Positions 50,401 through 62,366 of a stretch of 64,000 nucleotides of DNA are shown here, piece after piece. Positions within the stretch are counted from its first letter, which is position 1. The number at the start of each line of letters is the position of its first letter. Source of the stretch: Enoplolaimus lenunculus (taxonomy: Eukaryota; Nematoda; Enoplea; Enoplida; Thoracostomopsidae); assembly GCA_030248215.1 (NCBI GenBank), contig JASANG010001053.1:62001-126000 (forward strand), written 5' to 3'. Made by a program: the position numbers and the translations under genes. The notes under the pieces were generated by a model, which was not told where the DNA came from, did no database searches, and saw only the letters and a program-made list of their open reading frames with translations.

Positions 50401-53400
50401 TTATATTATTGTTCCGGCCCTGTTCTATACACGGGCCGCAATTTTTAAAAATGCAATAATTGAAAAACTGAGCCACGCTTGTAGTATCCCGTGCACGACA
50501 TCGAAAACGAAAGATCCAAAACAGATTTTTAGGCTTGAAGTTTGTCGACGCTGTAGCCGTTGTTCCTTAAGCAATGTACCTCACCGATTTAACCCATTTT
50601 ATCATGAATAAGAAAACGATTAGCAATCGTCATACTTAAGCATCGATTTGCTTCATACTGTATTTACTGTTTATATTTTTGATCTCTACGATAATTAGGA
50701 TAGATATTTAAATATAAACAAGTGGTCAGTTACCTGTGTTTTTTCTTCACATCAACGAATACCGAAACCGATATATTAGCGTCAAGCGATTTGCGATACC
50801 GTAATAACGATCCGGCGTCAGAATTGATATATCCTTCGTCGCCAATATGAGCAAAAACAAAACCTTCGGATCGTACGAAATTAAATCCTTCAACCAAATT
50901 GTGTGGTCAATTCAAAGCAGGGGCCCATGTAAACATCAGGGGTGGAACGTTCTTCTGTGGGAGTAGAATAGAGTAAACTTAAGGTTTAGACTAATTTTTT
51001 GCCATGCTTAGGCTTAGGCTTAGGCTTAAGATAGGAATGTGCTTATAATACTGTTTCACCCCCAGTTCTTTACGTTGGCCAAAGCAGGAAGTTGTCAAAT
51101 ATCTTTATCGTCTAACATTTACGTTTAACCGAAACAAATATCAAGCGACATATTACCCTAATTGCAATTATTAGCTTATTTAGCTAATTTCAGTAGCAAA
51201 AATAACTGAAGCGAAAATGAGTATTACATTTAAGTAGAAAAGTTTGCCATTGTTTTATTTTTTCACCAATACAATTTAAGCATGCAAATATTCGCGCGAC
51301 ATTCTGAAATTTTTATAAAGGTAGCGGATGCTAGTGAAGCAGTGGATGCCCGCATCCGCAGAAAATAAACACAACTCTAGCGTCCTCATCCGCATTTGTT
51401 TTTGTGGATGTTTTCACTAATTGAAACTATTACCTATCCCTTTCTCACATAAATATTTTTCAATTTCACCTGAGATGAAATTTGAGGCAATTAGGATTCG
51501 GACCATGGTTTCACTAGTGTAGGAGTGGTTGAACTTCATTACTCAGTTAAATAAGCTTCTTGCGTCGCGTGGAGATACATGTGACAAAGTGCAACCGGAG
51601 GTGAAAAATACCGGAGACGAAGGACAACAAAAAGTGTCATAAGCGGCGGTGAGGCAAAACTTTAGGAAGTTAAAACGATGTTTAATTTGATAATTTTAAC
51701 AAATAAACGCACCCAACCAAATAAAATTTGTAAAATTATGCAAAATTTCACTACATTGCCAAAACCTCGGGCAGAAATCTACTGTTAAAGATATATACAC
51801 AACGAAAGATTTATAGACGGTGGATGGGTTTCAAGGACGTAGCCAGGGGTTTAATATTTCGAGAGGGGATAACCACGTTATGTATTTTTAAGTTTTACAG
51901 AAGTTTCTAGGCAGGTTGTTAAAAATTCGCTCACCAGAGGCTGATGCAATTGCGATTGCTTCTTGGTTTCGTGCAGTTAGTACTTGAACTCCATACAGCG
52001 AAAAACGATTGTAAATTCGCTTTATTTCACAGCACACTTTTGTCATACACGCGACTATTTCAGGCCCAATTGCAATATTTGGATTGAGATATGGTGTGTC
52101 AAACATATTTTCAACAATCACACCGTCCTAAAAACAAAGCAATCTGAGCATTTGTTTTGAACTAAGCTTCACTGAGAATATTAACCCGTGTTTACAGAAA
52201 TATGTATTTTGCTTTATTTACAGTTTATTTCATTTTTAATCACAAGGTGGCCGAAATTTGTTGGCTGGGCGGATAGTCCTCCAGATACTTTCTGACTAGT
52301 GTGGCGCTGAAGTGTGCATCAACTGCGTGCCTCAAATTTTAAATAGTATGTTAAACTTCACACAAAATAAATTGTCATAAACTTTCAAGACTCCTGCTTT
52401 CTTAAATTCCCAAGACATAAATCTATTGTATTTCACACATTAATAGCCTTAAATGGCTTTCAAGAAATAAAACATAAATGTCTTCAAGAAATTGCTATAA
52501 CCAATTTATAAAACACAAATTTTTTCCTTTCAAGAAATAATTGTCTTATATTCAAGAATTAATTTATAATTTTAATGTATGCAAAAAAGTTTCTCCGGTT
52601 ATATTCTTAACGCTGTATGTAAATAATATATACAGTTTCAAAGGTAATTCGGGTTGGGCTCAGGCTCCCCCAACCTAAGTTTGCGTTTTGAACGTATCTT
52701 AGGTTGTAAAATAGGGTATTTGGCTGAGCTTCAGCCCCCAATTTTAATGTTTCCCTGGAAAATCTTTGTCTTGTATTTCAGACATATATGCCTTATATTT
52801 CAAAAATATTTGCCTTAATCGTTCATAAAACAAAGTTATAAATTTAAGACATTTAAGTGTGAAAATTTTCCGACCAATATTTGTGAAAAATTTAAGAAAT
52901 GAAAATGTGGAATTCAAGACATCGATATCTGGAGTGCATATTAAGACATAATTGTACAAAATGCAGACAATATTTCTTGAATACAAGACTATTTTGCGTG
53001 TAATCGAAAACCTCAATTTAATTTCAGAGAGTTAGTGCATGATATACCTATGTTCTGCATAAAATATACGCACCAACTTATATTTATCATAAATAGCGGC
53101 ATCATTGCAAGCAATTTGTGTAATTTCTTCGATTTTCAGTTCGTTAAACGGTGATCTGCAACTTAGAAAGAAAATGAAGTAACCATTAGTGAAAACAAAT
53201 TAATTTAAATTCACCATTGTCGAATACTTATCTGATTTAGCCATGCGCATTTTTTCACAAATGCAGTTTGGCCAAATATATAAATATGTATTGTAGTAAC
53301 CCGAATAACAGGGGGTAATAAGAGGGGAATCCCACTTTTGAGTTCCAATCAATAGGGGTTCGTATCTTCAATAAGATTCCGTAAACGTATAGGGTCCCTA

Positions 53401-56232
53401 AACCCTTTACTACAGATCATAAATGCCAATTATCCCTAATTGCCTCCAGGACTAAATATAGTTGAGTTCAAAACTTTAAAGCAGACTTGAGTTTTGAAAG
53501 TACATTCCTAAGTATAACCTTGCATTACCGCTCATCTTTTGATACAAGACAGATAAACGTTCACCTCAACGGATAGTTGCAATCACAGTTGGAACCGGCC
53601 CGGTTTTTGGCCCGGGCCCAGTCCGCTTGGGCCCGGGCAACAAATTTCATATAGAAGAACAGAATTAAAAACATCGAGACACAAAGGCGTTACGTAATAA
53701 AGATAAAAAGGCAAACAGTGACGTAATTGAAGTTGATCTGGATAAAGAAATTCCTGACACATTTCAAGACGGTGTAATGTTTTGATTTGATATAGATGTG
53801 CCTAAAAATGAAGAAATCGCTGAAATGTGTGGGAATCAGAGTGTAACAAAGCAGTGTAAAGTTTCCAGACCAATGTATAGCACAGGGGCTTCCAGGTTTC
53901 CACGGTGAAAAACTTATAACCAGGAATGCAGCGCAGCCACTCCTGTATGACGGTCAAATTTTCCGCTGTTTTGGTAGGAAAATTAAGAAAATTTTAATGC
54001 CTAGATTTTACCCTGAGTTGGTAGGGAAAATCTGAAGCATAGGTTTTGGTTGGAAAACGGGAAAAGTGGAAAATTCTAATGCCTAGATTTTTACCCTGGG
54101 TTGGTAGGGAAAATCTAAAGCATAGGTTTTGGTTAGAAAACGAGAAGATTTAAACGCCTAAATTTACGCTGGGTTGGTAGGTAAAGTCTGAAGCACATAT
54201 TTTGTTAGAAAAACGGGAAAACTGTGAAAATTAAAATGCCTAGATATTTTCTTGGTTGGTAAGAAATATCTGAAGCAAACGTATCGGTTGGAAAACGGGA
54301 AAAGTGGAAAAGTGGAAAATTCAAGCGTAGGGTTTAGGTTTTGGTTGGACAACAGGAAAAGTGTTAAATTTTAATGCCTAGATTTTACCCTGGATTGGTA
54401 TGGAAAATTTGAACCATTAGTTTTGGTTGGAACACAGGAAAAGTGGAAAATTGAAATGCCTAGATTTACCCTGGGTTGGTAGGGAAAATCTGAAGCATAC
54501 GTTTTGGTAGGGAAACGGGAAAAGAGGAAAATTCTAATGCCTAGATTTTTACCCTGGGTTGGTAGGGAAGACGGAAGCATAGGTTTTGGTTGGAACACAG
54601 AAAAAGTGGAAAATTGAAATGCCTAGATATTTTCTTGGTTCGTAAGAAGTATCTGAAGCATAGGTTTTGGTTGGAAAACAGGAAGATTTAAACGCCTAAA
54701 TTTACGCTGGGTTGGTAGGGAAAGCCTGAAGCACATATTTTGTTAGGAAAACGGGAAAAGTGGAAAATTAAAATGCCTAGATATTTTCTTGGTTGGTAAG
54801 AAATATCTGAAGCAAAGGTTTCGGTTGGGAAACGGGAAAAGTGGAAAATTCAAGCGTAGGGCATAGGTTTTGGTTGGAAAACGGGAAAAGCGTTAAATTT
54901 TAATGCCTAGATTTTTACCCAGGGTTGGTAGGAAAAACTGAAGCATAGGTTTCGGTTGGAAAACGGGAAAAGTGGAAAATTGAAATGCCTAAATATTTTC
55001 TTGGTTAGTAAAGAAGTATCTGAAGGAAAGGTTTTGGTTGGAAAACGGGAAAAGTGGAAATTTTTAAAGCCTAGATTTTACCCTGGGTTGGTAAGGAAAA
55101 TCTGAAGCATAGCTTTTGGTTAGAAAACGGGGAAAGTGGAAATTTGACATGCCTAGATTTTACCCTGGGTTGGTAGGGAAAATCTGAAGCATAGGTTTTG
55201 GTTGAAAAACGGGAAAAATGGAAAATTCTAATGCCTAGATTTATCCCGGGTTGGTACGAAAATCTGAAGCATAGGTTTTGGTTGGAAAACGGGAAAAGTG
55301 GAAAATTCAAGCGTAGGGCATAGGTTTTGGTCGGATAACGGTCAAACCCACAACCTATACTTCAGATTTTCCCTTCCAAGCCAGGAATAATCTAGGCTTT
55401 TAAAATTTCCCCTTTTCCAGTTTTCCAAACAAACTTTACACAACATATTTTCCCTACCAACCAAGGGAAAATCTAGGCGTTTAAATTTTCCACTTTTTCC
55501 GATTTCCAAACAAACTTTACACTACAGATTTTCCCTACCGAACCAGGGAATATCCAGACTTATGAATTTTCCACTTTTCCCCAGCAAAACCTATGCCTGT
55601 GATTTTTCCTACCAACCAGTGGAAAATCAGACCGTCATACAGGAGTGGCTGCGCTGCATTCCTGGTCATAAGTTTTCCACGCTAGAAAACTGGAAGCCCC
55701 TGTTCTATACATGGGCCAGTTTTCATTACAAATAATTATTTCAGAAATATGTTAGTAATCTTTCAGCGCTGTAAATATTGGCACGCTGCAATTGTTCGAA
55801 ATAAAAAAGCCGGTAGTATTGATCTGCGATCATTTATACAGAAATTAAAAATAGTCTTTTACATCCCACAAGACTAAACAGCGGTTTCGAAAGTTCAAGA
55901 GTGTTTTCAGGTTACCAGGATCTACAAATACAGAGCGATGCTTTGACGAAGGGAAGATCACTGCAAACCAACCATCCTTGGATCCGCACCTAACACTTTT
56001 TAGCGTTAATTTTGCATATTTTTCTATATCACAAAAAGCACTCTAGTGATATATGTTAGAAATATATAGAAATATATACCTATATACATATATCTAACCT
56101 CTGGAATGTGATAAACGCTGTAGTTTTACACTAAAATTATTTCAAGTACCTCGGCAATGCTTTTAAGTGGATCATCCCAATTACTTTTGGCCTTGTTGAG
56201 GACAGTAATACATTTACTGCAGAGTTTAACAT
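47442..56232 (-). CDS. BtpA-family TIM-barrel protein, possibly mitochondrial
   Basis: Six exons on the minus strand: 56232-56150, 53155-53074, 52127-51935, 50887-50734, 50043-49916 and 47695-47442. Phases agree, giving 297 residues, about the family length. Motifs in order: PKVIGMIHLKALP, DAAIYDKYKL, DGVIVENMFDTPYL, GPEIVACMTKVCCEIKR, GVQVLTARNQEA, FVRSEGFVFAHIGDEGYI, GSLLRYRKSL, VFVDVKKKHSSHAIT, ADGIILTGSATGVPA, IPILIGSGISRKNFHLY and GWIIGSSFKTNGSW. BtpA is named for a cyanobacterial protein needed for stable photosystem I; animal members such as C. elegans F13E9.13 have no settled function. The first ~15 residues (MLNSAVNVLLSSTRP) lack acidic residues, have hydroxyl residues and one Arg, and could be a weak mitochondrial presequence (inference). 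The usual LPGSP reads LPRSP, across an exon junction. Transposons sit in several introns. Confidence 0.95.
47751..48129. mobile_element. CAGGGTGCAACCGG hAT-like MITE in BtpA intron 5
   Basis: It starts CAGGGTGCAACCGGAATTCC, ends AATTCCGGTTGCACCCTC, and carries CCGGTATTTT repeats inside both ends. It begins 56 bases upstream (in gene sense) of BtpA exon 6. The TSD is decayed. Confidence 0.75.
48551..48914. mobile_element. CAGGGTGCAACCGG-type MITE with exact TSD, BtpA intron 5
   Basis: It starts CAGGGATCAACCGGAGGTC and ends CTCCGGTTGCATCCTA. GTATACAG lies on both sides (48543-48550 and 48915-48922). Confidence 0.85.
50229..50437. mobile_element. GGCCCATGTATAGAAC foldback element with TTAGGC core, BtpA intron 4
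   Basis: The ends are GGCCCATGTATAGAACATGG and GTTCTATACACGGGCC, with exact TSD GCAATTTT (50221-50228 and 50438-50445). The core has about ten CTTAGG/TTAGGC hexamers, partly decayed. Confidence 0.85.
50922..51080. mobile_element. GGCCCATGTA foldback element next to BtpA exon 4
   Basis: The ends are GGCCCATGTAAACATCAGG and CAGTTCTTTACGTTGGCC, with exact TSD AAAGCAGG (50914-50921 and 51081-51088). The core includes CTTAGGCTTAGGCTTAGGCT. The TSD starts 27 bases from the 3' splice site of exon 4 (exon start 50887). Confidence 0.85.
53290..53540. repeat. Interspersed repeat shared with 57745-57930
   Basis: ACCCGAATAACAGGGGGTAA, CAATCAATAGGGGTTCGTA and GGGTCCCTAAACCCT match in order, with changes, the sequence at 57745-57930. 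It lies in BtpA intron 1. Confidence 0.6.
53868..55717. mobile_element. Large foldback element with an 81-bp tandem-repeat core, BtpA intron 1
   Basis: Terminal inverted repeats of ~84 bp (ATGTATAGCACAGGGGCTTC on the left; GAAGCCCCTGTTCTATACAT on the right) and an 8-bp TSD with one change (AGTTTCCA/AGTTTTCA). The core has about 17 units of ~81 bp containing GCCTAGATTTTACCCTGGG and GGTTTTGGTTGGAAAACGGG. Near 55330 the units turn to the opposite orientation. Confidence 0.85.
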
Positions 56233-56511
56233 GGTTTTCTCAAAATTTGAGATTGATAAATTACGTAGCTTGGATTACTTCATTATTAACGTATAGCTAT
56301 AATGAATTTCCGAAAATGTATCTAAACCTAAAAACTACTCTGAAATGCACAGCTCGAGTTTTTACACAATTTGTATCTTAAATGGTATCGGATTCTGCTT
56401 GTTTAACTGGAAATTTTAAACATGTAAATTTTTAGCTCAAAAATATATAATTCAAATATATACGTTTTCTTCAGTAGTTGTGACTTGTGACTTGTTGCGT
56501 CTGATTAACAC

Positions 56512-58120
56512 TAGTGATGGGCATCGGATATTTTTTCATATCCGGATATACTGCAATTCTTGCCGGATATTTATCCGGATATCCGAAATGAAATTTTATA
56601 TTTCGGATATCCGAAACTCGATTTTGTGTTTTTTGAGTTTCCGAACCTCAATTTACATTTCTTAAGCACTGGTTTTAATTTGTTGCTCTAAAGGAAGTAC
56701 CCTGACCCTCAAGCAAATTGATATGAGGACACATAGACACCCCTTTCGGTTTCTCTCCCCCCCCCCCCCCTCCCCCAACACGGGTCATTTGCCAGTTTTC
56801 CTTGTGGAATCCAAATATCCTGGAAAAGGTTAACGTGTATACTTAGGTTCGGGCGTAGGCTTGACGGAACCATAGACGGACGGATGCAAGAAGGTGCCCC
56901 TTTGTAACCAAATTGGCACATTTGATTCTCCTGCACCTGAGAAACTTGTTCACATAAAAACATTTTCCTTAACTGCGTTTTCAAGGGGCTGTCGACCCCC
57001 AAAACCCCATGCAAAGCAATTCATTGTTTGAGCAAAATTTTTGATTGTGTCTGTGCAGCTTAAGTGTGAGAACCGCTTAGTGCGGGGGTCTGGGGGGCAG
57101 TAGCCCCCATCCTGCTTAGGGTCCCTTAAAATTGGGGGGGGGGGTCAGGGGTCGACAGCCACCCTGAGAACGTAATTTAAAAAAGAGTATGTGGAGGATG
57201 GAAGGTTTTATCTCGGGAAGTTGTTTTTTATTGTGTTCTCAAAGGTGTTGTGCCCCTCCAACCCCCCACTAGGCAATTTACGTCTATATTGAAATTATAT
57301 TAAACACAGTTTATTGTGTATTCTTTAAATACCACAAATAGTGCATTCCGGAAAGGGGCTTTGCCGGGATTTGGATTCCGTAGGGTATCCTAATTTTTCA
57401 ACGGGAAAACTCAACATATCATTTAAATTATATGAGCAACGTAAAATAAAATTTATACGGCAGACATGTGTTAAATAGCACAAACGAACAATTTCACCAG
57501 ACCCGTTAAGTGAAGGCTTACCGAAATTTTATTTCCCAAAATCCCGACCGAAAAACGCTGCGCCCTAAATCCCAATTTCCCATAATCCCAATTTCCCAAA
57601 ATCCCGAGCGAACCGCTGCGCCCAAAATTTCCCAAAATCGCAATTTCCCGGGTAATATCCGCGGATTTTGGGAGGGACCTCTTCAGTACATGGACCGATA
57701 TGAGCATAAAAGATACAATTCTAAAAATCGGTATTTATTATGCCAGTACTGTATTGACCCGAATAAGAGGTGGTACCCATTTTGAGTCTAAATCAATAGG
57801 AGTCCGTAAGCGCATAGACCCCCTAAACCCTAATTAGAGTCCATAAATGTCAATTATTCCAAATTGTAGCGCATAAATCACTCCAGAACCAAATAAAGGT
57901 GAGTTTAAAACTTTACAGCGTGCAAGAATGAGGTTTAATATTCTGACTGAGGTTTGGATACAGAATTTTTTCGTCAGCTCCAGCTACTTTGGTGGTGAAA
58001 TCATGCAAATTATTCCAAAACAATTTTTAGACACAAGCATTTCGGATATCCGGATACACGTTTCATTTCGGATACATATCCGGATATTTTTCATATCCGG
58101 ATATTCGGTGCCCATCCATA
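56512..58120. mobile_element. hAT element with exact 8-bp TSD (TAGTGATGGGC ends)
   Basis: It starts TAGTGATGGGCATCGGATAT and ends GGTGCCCATCCATA, flanked by ATTAACAC (56504-56511 and 58121-58128). ATATCCGGATAT words lie inside both ends. The interior holds a C-run, a block of TTTCCCAAAATCCCGA-type repeats (57510-57670) and the repeat shared with 53290-53540. No transposase was recognised. Confidence 0.85.
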
Positions 58121-58214
58121 ATTAACACCGCCTTTATACAGTAACAATATTAATAGTGTCTACAATTTGGAAAATTCGCTCGAATATCAGGGGCGCCAAT
58201 TTATTATATTTTGT

Positions 58215-58368
58215 GGCCCAAGTTACTTTTAGGGGCGTCCAGGTTTCTGGTGGGTCTATATAAGAGTAAGTTAGATTACATTTTTTGCTTAGGCTTAGGT
58301 TTAGGCTTTGCGCTTAGGCTTAGGAATACGCAGAATCTATTGTTACGTCCTTTAAAGTAACATAGGCC
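58215..58368. mobile_element. Small GGCCCA foldback element with TTAGGC core
   Basis: The ends are GGCCCAAGTTACTTTTAGG and CCTTTAAAGTAACATAGGCC. The TSD TATTTTGT/GATTTTGT matches at seven of eight. The core has GCTTAGGCTTAGGTTTAGGC. Confidence 0.75.
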
Positions 58369-60325
58369 GATTTTGTTATATATATTTTGCTGGATGTATT
58401 GGACGTTTAGTTGCTTGTGTCCACTGTAGCCATGGAGCTGAACTAGAATCAGATGTAATTTCTGTTGCCGCAACAGCGGCCTAATTCTTCTCACGCACAA
58501 TGCTTTTGCTAGCCAATGTTGCGTTTAGGAGCGTCCCGTTTTCTCATGGGACAGCAAGACACAGGAGTGTAAATAGAGGCAAATTCTTATACTCCTGCCC
58601 ATAACATTTACGGGCAGATGGAAAATGGGACAGGTTTGTTGCGGGCAAATGGGACGCTGCAAGTTTTCGCCGTGAAAACAGGAAAATTGGACGGTGCAAA
58701 TTGTCGCTGTGGAAAAGTGATCCCAAAAAATTTGTGTTGTGAAGATTAGGAGCACCAGTCAATTAAATTTATGCCCCATGACTTAGGTTTTCATAAGACT
58801 GACAAGCTCTTTCAGAATGTCGAATTATAAAACACAAATACTTTACTAACAAATGTTTAGAAGCAAGCAGTACAAATAAGTATACTATTTTGTATCTTAC
58901 TCGGTTTCATCAGGACCAGCATACGACAACTAACTCAGGCTATAATCATGTTTCAAACTATTTGATATATCAGTGTTGCTGTTGATCAAGTGTTTTCTTT
59001 CAGTTATTGATCAATTCAAGACGTATAGTCATTAGGGTGTAACCGTAATTCTGGTTTCGGTAGTGAAATCCGGTATTTCTTATTATCCGGTCCGTTATTA
59101 AATTCTATTTTGTTTCACGGGAAGTTTCCGGTGCTTTCGGTATTGGGAATTTATTGAAAATTTAAGAATAAAAAACTGACATATCCTGACTTATTATTTG
59201 TAACAGTTTCTTACTGTATACTGCCAAATTTTTAAATTGAGTCATATTTTATGCTAAAATTAATGTAAACGAACGTTTGCAAGCAAAGAAGTAATGAAAA
59301 AGCTAAGAATTGTATATCATTAGCACTGACGGTATATTTTGTGTCTGCTAAAAGTGGGATCCTGGTATGCACAAATAATTACTAAATCTTACGTTAAACC
59401 GCTAGTAACAGTTTACTTATTGTTTACAAACGGATTTTACTCCGACATTTTGTTATTCTGCTTGCATCCTAATAGTCATAAAATGATTACACTCGCCAAG
59501 CAGTGTCAACGCATGTGGAAATAATGCGCGTTCCCTGACTTAAACTCTGCTCCAGAATTTACATGAAGTTCGACAAGATTTATAAATTGTAACAACTAAA
59601 GACATTTAGAAATTTAAAACAAATTACGTTAAGGTTGCGTTGTTTAAGCCTGTTAAAAATATCCATACTATGCATATCACAAAACACTAAATCAAACTTT
59701 CACATAGTACAACGTAAAAGGAATATTAAAAATATTTAATACAAATACGCAGAATATTTCAAAAAACAAAAACGTGAGTGAATTAATGTATATAGACATT
59801 AGGCCCAAATGGCAAAGTAGCTCATTAACGTGAACTGGTTGTACACAGCGGCGTATTCAAAAATTTCTGACGGGCGCGGGCTGGTAAAAGTTATGAAACG
59901 CAAATTTTACTGTATGCTATATATGCCAGTTTTCTGTTGGGACAATAAGGTAATGACCTTACCATTTTATTCCAAAAATTTTTGTCGGGGGCGGACACCC
60001 TCTTCCTGTGGATTCGCCAGCAGCTGTACAATACTATATATTCCACTTAAGGGTAGAAAACTGCGAATGAACACGTTCTGAGATCGGAACGGATGGCCAA
60101 ATATGACTTGAGACTCGAACGACACATTCAATACAAACTAAAGTTTAACAGGTTGAAAATTGACCTCATTAACGATGAACAATGGCGTATACATTATAAC
60201 TTTATAATACGAACCATTAGATTTTTTACCAGTACATTTTCCTCAGAGAAAAAAAATACAAATATATTAAATTTAGACCGGAGCCCGTCTGGCCATTATA
60301 TACATTACATACGGGTGACATCAAG
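58369..60325. other. Non-coding DNA with decayed repeats
   Basis: No gene is supported. A GC-containing repeat with GGGACA words lies at ~58530-58760. A decayed CAGGGTGCAACCGG-type left end starts near 59034 (AGGGTGTAACCGTAATTCTGG-like); its right end is not found. Confidence 0.4.
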
Positions 60326-60763
60326 CAGAGTGCAAAGCGGAAATGGATTATACCGGAAACGGAACAGTAATCGGAAAGCGAATTTATACCGGAATGGCTA
60401 TCGGAATCGAAATCGGAACTACAGATTTTGTGACTACACGAACTATTTGTATTGACAAGTATAATATTTATTTAGGGTCTCTGGGACCTGGCAACAATTC
60501 TCAAAAATGTCGCACGAACAAATTGACAATCATTTTTGGCTCTGTAAAGCTAAACTACAATCAATTATTGATAAGTTAACTGATCGAAAACAATTTAATA
60601 CACAAATGATGCAAAAAAATTTTATACAACATATCACAACAAGTAAACCTAAAAAATAAAATGTGGAAATTCTGATTCCAATTGATTGTGGCATTGAGAA
60701 TCGGAATCGGAACTCGTTTTGAATCTGAATTGTAATCGGAATAGGAATTCCGATTGCACCCTG
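60326..60763. mobile_element. CAGGGTGCAACCGG-type MITE, diverged copy
   Basis: It starts CAGAGTGCAAAGCGGAAATG and ends ATTCCGATTGCACCCTG. The TSD ACATCAAG/ACAGCAAG matches at seven of eight. The inner repeats read ATCGGAAT-like rather than CCGG-like. Confidence 0.75.
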
Positions 60764-61191
60764 ACAGCAAGTTTACAACGCCAAAAAGTTACAAACGAAT
60801 AGCACAAAAATAAAGAAATATAGAGATTCCGCAAAGATCACAAATAAATAAAGAGATCGAGGAACCGCATAAGTAACATAAATGCAACATGGAATGTAGA
60901 CAGAGAAATTAAACGATTTAAGCCAGGTTTTAGTAGAAAAGGTACATATCAAATAGAGAACAAACATTGGGTTTAGAACGTTACGGCAACAACAAAGAAT
61001 CTTATCGAAAACAAAGCATGCATCAATATTTAAAGAACAATATAAGCATAATTTCACAATTAGCTTTAATAAAAGCACAATCCAAGCTGTGTCCTGCAAA
61101 TGTCTCAAACGTATTTCTATATTTAAAGTTAGAATTTTTACACAGAACAAATGGCAAATATAAGTGGAATCTGGGCCCGTATTCTCAAATG

Positions 61192-61390
61192 TGTGTAGCT
61201 GCTATCACAAGTTAGCGATAGGTTTTCAAACAAACAAACAAACTGGTGCAGCTGACAATGTAAAACTCGGCTAATAAACAAAACCAATTAGGTACAAACA
61301 TGTGCTCTTTTCTGAAGCTCGTCATTCTGTTGATTTACAATTTAAAGGACCTATCGTCAACTGGTAACAGGTGCTGCGTACATTTGCTGA
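61192..61390. repeat. Inverted-repeat element (~200 bp)
   Basis: AAATGTGTGTAGCTGCTATC with CACAAGTTAGCGATAGGT on the left matches the reverse complement of ~61344-61390 with several changes. A related end occurs at 46677 and 36356. Confidence 0.55.
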
Positions 61391-62366
61391 CCGCAGTGTA
61401 ACAAGACACAAGAACAACTTCATAAGTTACCACAAACCGTTAATATTACAAAACACATGCAGATATCACACTACTTGAACAAAATTGGAAGACATGAGAT
61501 TTACTACAAACATACACTAAACAACATAAAGCTAATTAAAACTAAAACAAAAATTTAGCAAAAAAGACATCAAAATATATTTAGATTTCAAACTTTGTTA
61601 CTTTTCTGTGCCTATGTTAAATACTAAGGGAAATTTTCCTGTTTACACATTTATTACGTATTATAGCATAGTACACAAAGTCATTGTGCACTATGATTAC
61701 GCAATGCCATACGCTTTTGTTCCAGGTAATAGTGATGCCTAGTTCTGAGGTGCAGAGGGCAGTGACTTTTTTGCTGTAGGTTTCTTACCGCACTAATTAT
61801 TTTGCCAAATTCCTCTGTAGGGCGTAAAAAGTATGCACTGTTTGACCGAAATCCTCCTAGAATTTTTAATATGAAGTTTGGTCCGACATTTGCATAGGAA
61901 CATGCTGAATTTACTTTGTTTGATCTAGGTCCTTTTCAATTGAAGTTTCTTCCACATATTAACAAGCAAGTAATATAACACACATTTTCGAATCTAGGCA
62001 AAAAGCTCAACCAATTGAGTAAAAATATAATTCCAAAAAGACTCAGTCGCTTACGCATGTAACCTTAGCAGGGTTTGTTTTTTACTTTTTGGGATGTGCC
62101 CACAAATTCAGCAAAAATCGTTTTAATGTTCGAAAAAGCAATCCTATAGTTTTTAGGCAAATGACTTATAATATACATAGCTCAGCAAAATTTCGCACTG
62201 ATTTTTCGGACAAAAAGCAAACCCTGAAAGCTCTGGGTTTTTTCCGAGGGGGGGGATTTTTTAGTTTTCTGTTTTCTTCCAAAAATCAGCTGTATGCAAA
62301 ACGTGTCGGTAGAGATCCCACTTCCTCCTCTGGGACTGCCACTACCTGAACGTTACACATCACATT
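61391..62366. other. Spacer 3' of the unidentified gene
   Basis: AT-rich, no gene or clear repeat. A G9 run lies near 62250. Confidence 0.4.

Noticed and set aside
50290-51030. Telomere or interstitial telomeric site from TTAGGC repeats
   Set aside because: The arrays are short, decayed and lie within transposons with target-site duplications.
54164-55310. Repeated Ser/Phe/Pro-rich open frames in the 81-bp repeat region
   Set aside because: The period is a multiple of three, so frames stay open by repetition; there is no start context or splice support.
55860-56005. Minus-strand open stretch near BtpA exon 1
   Set aside because: No family motif, and exons 1 and 2 join in phase without it.
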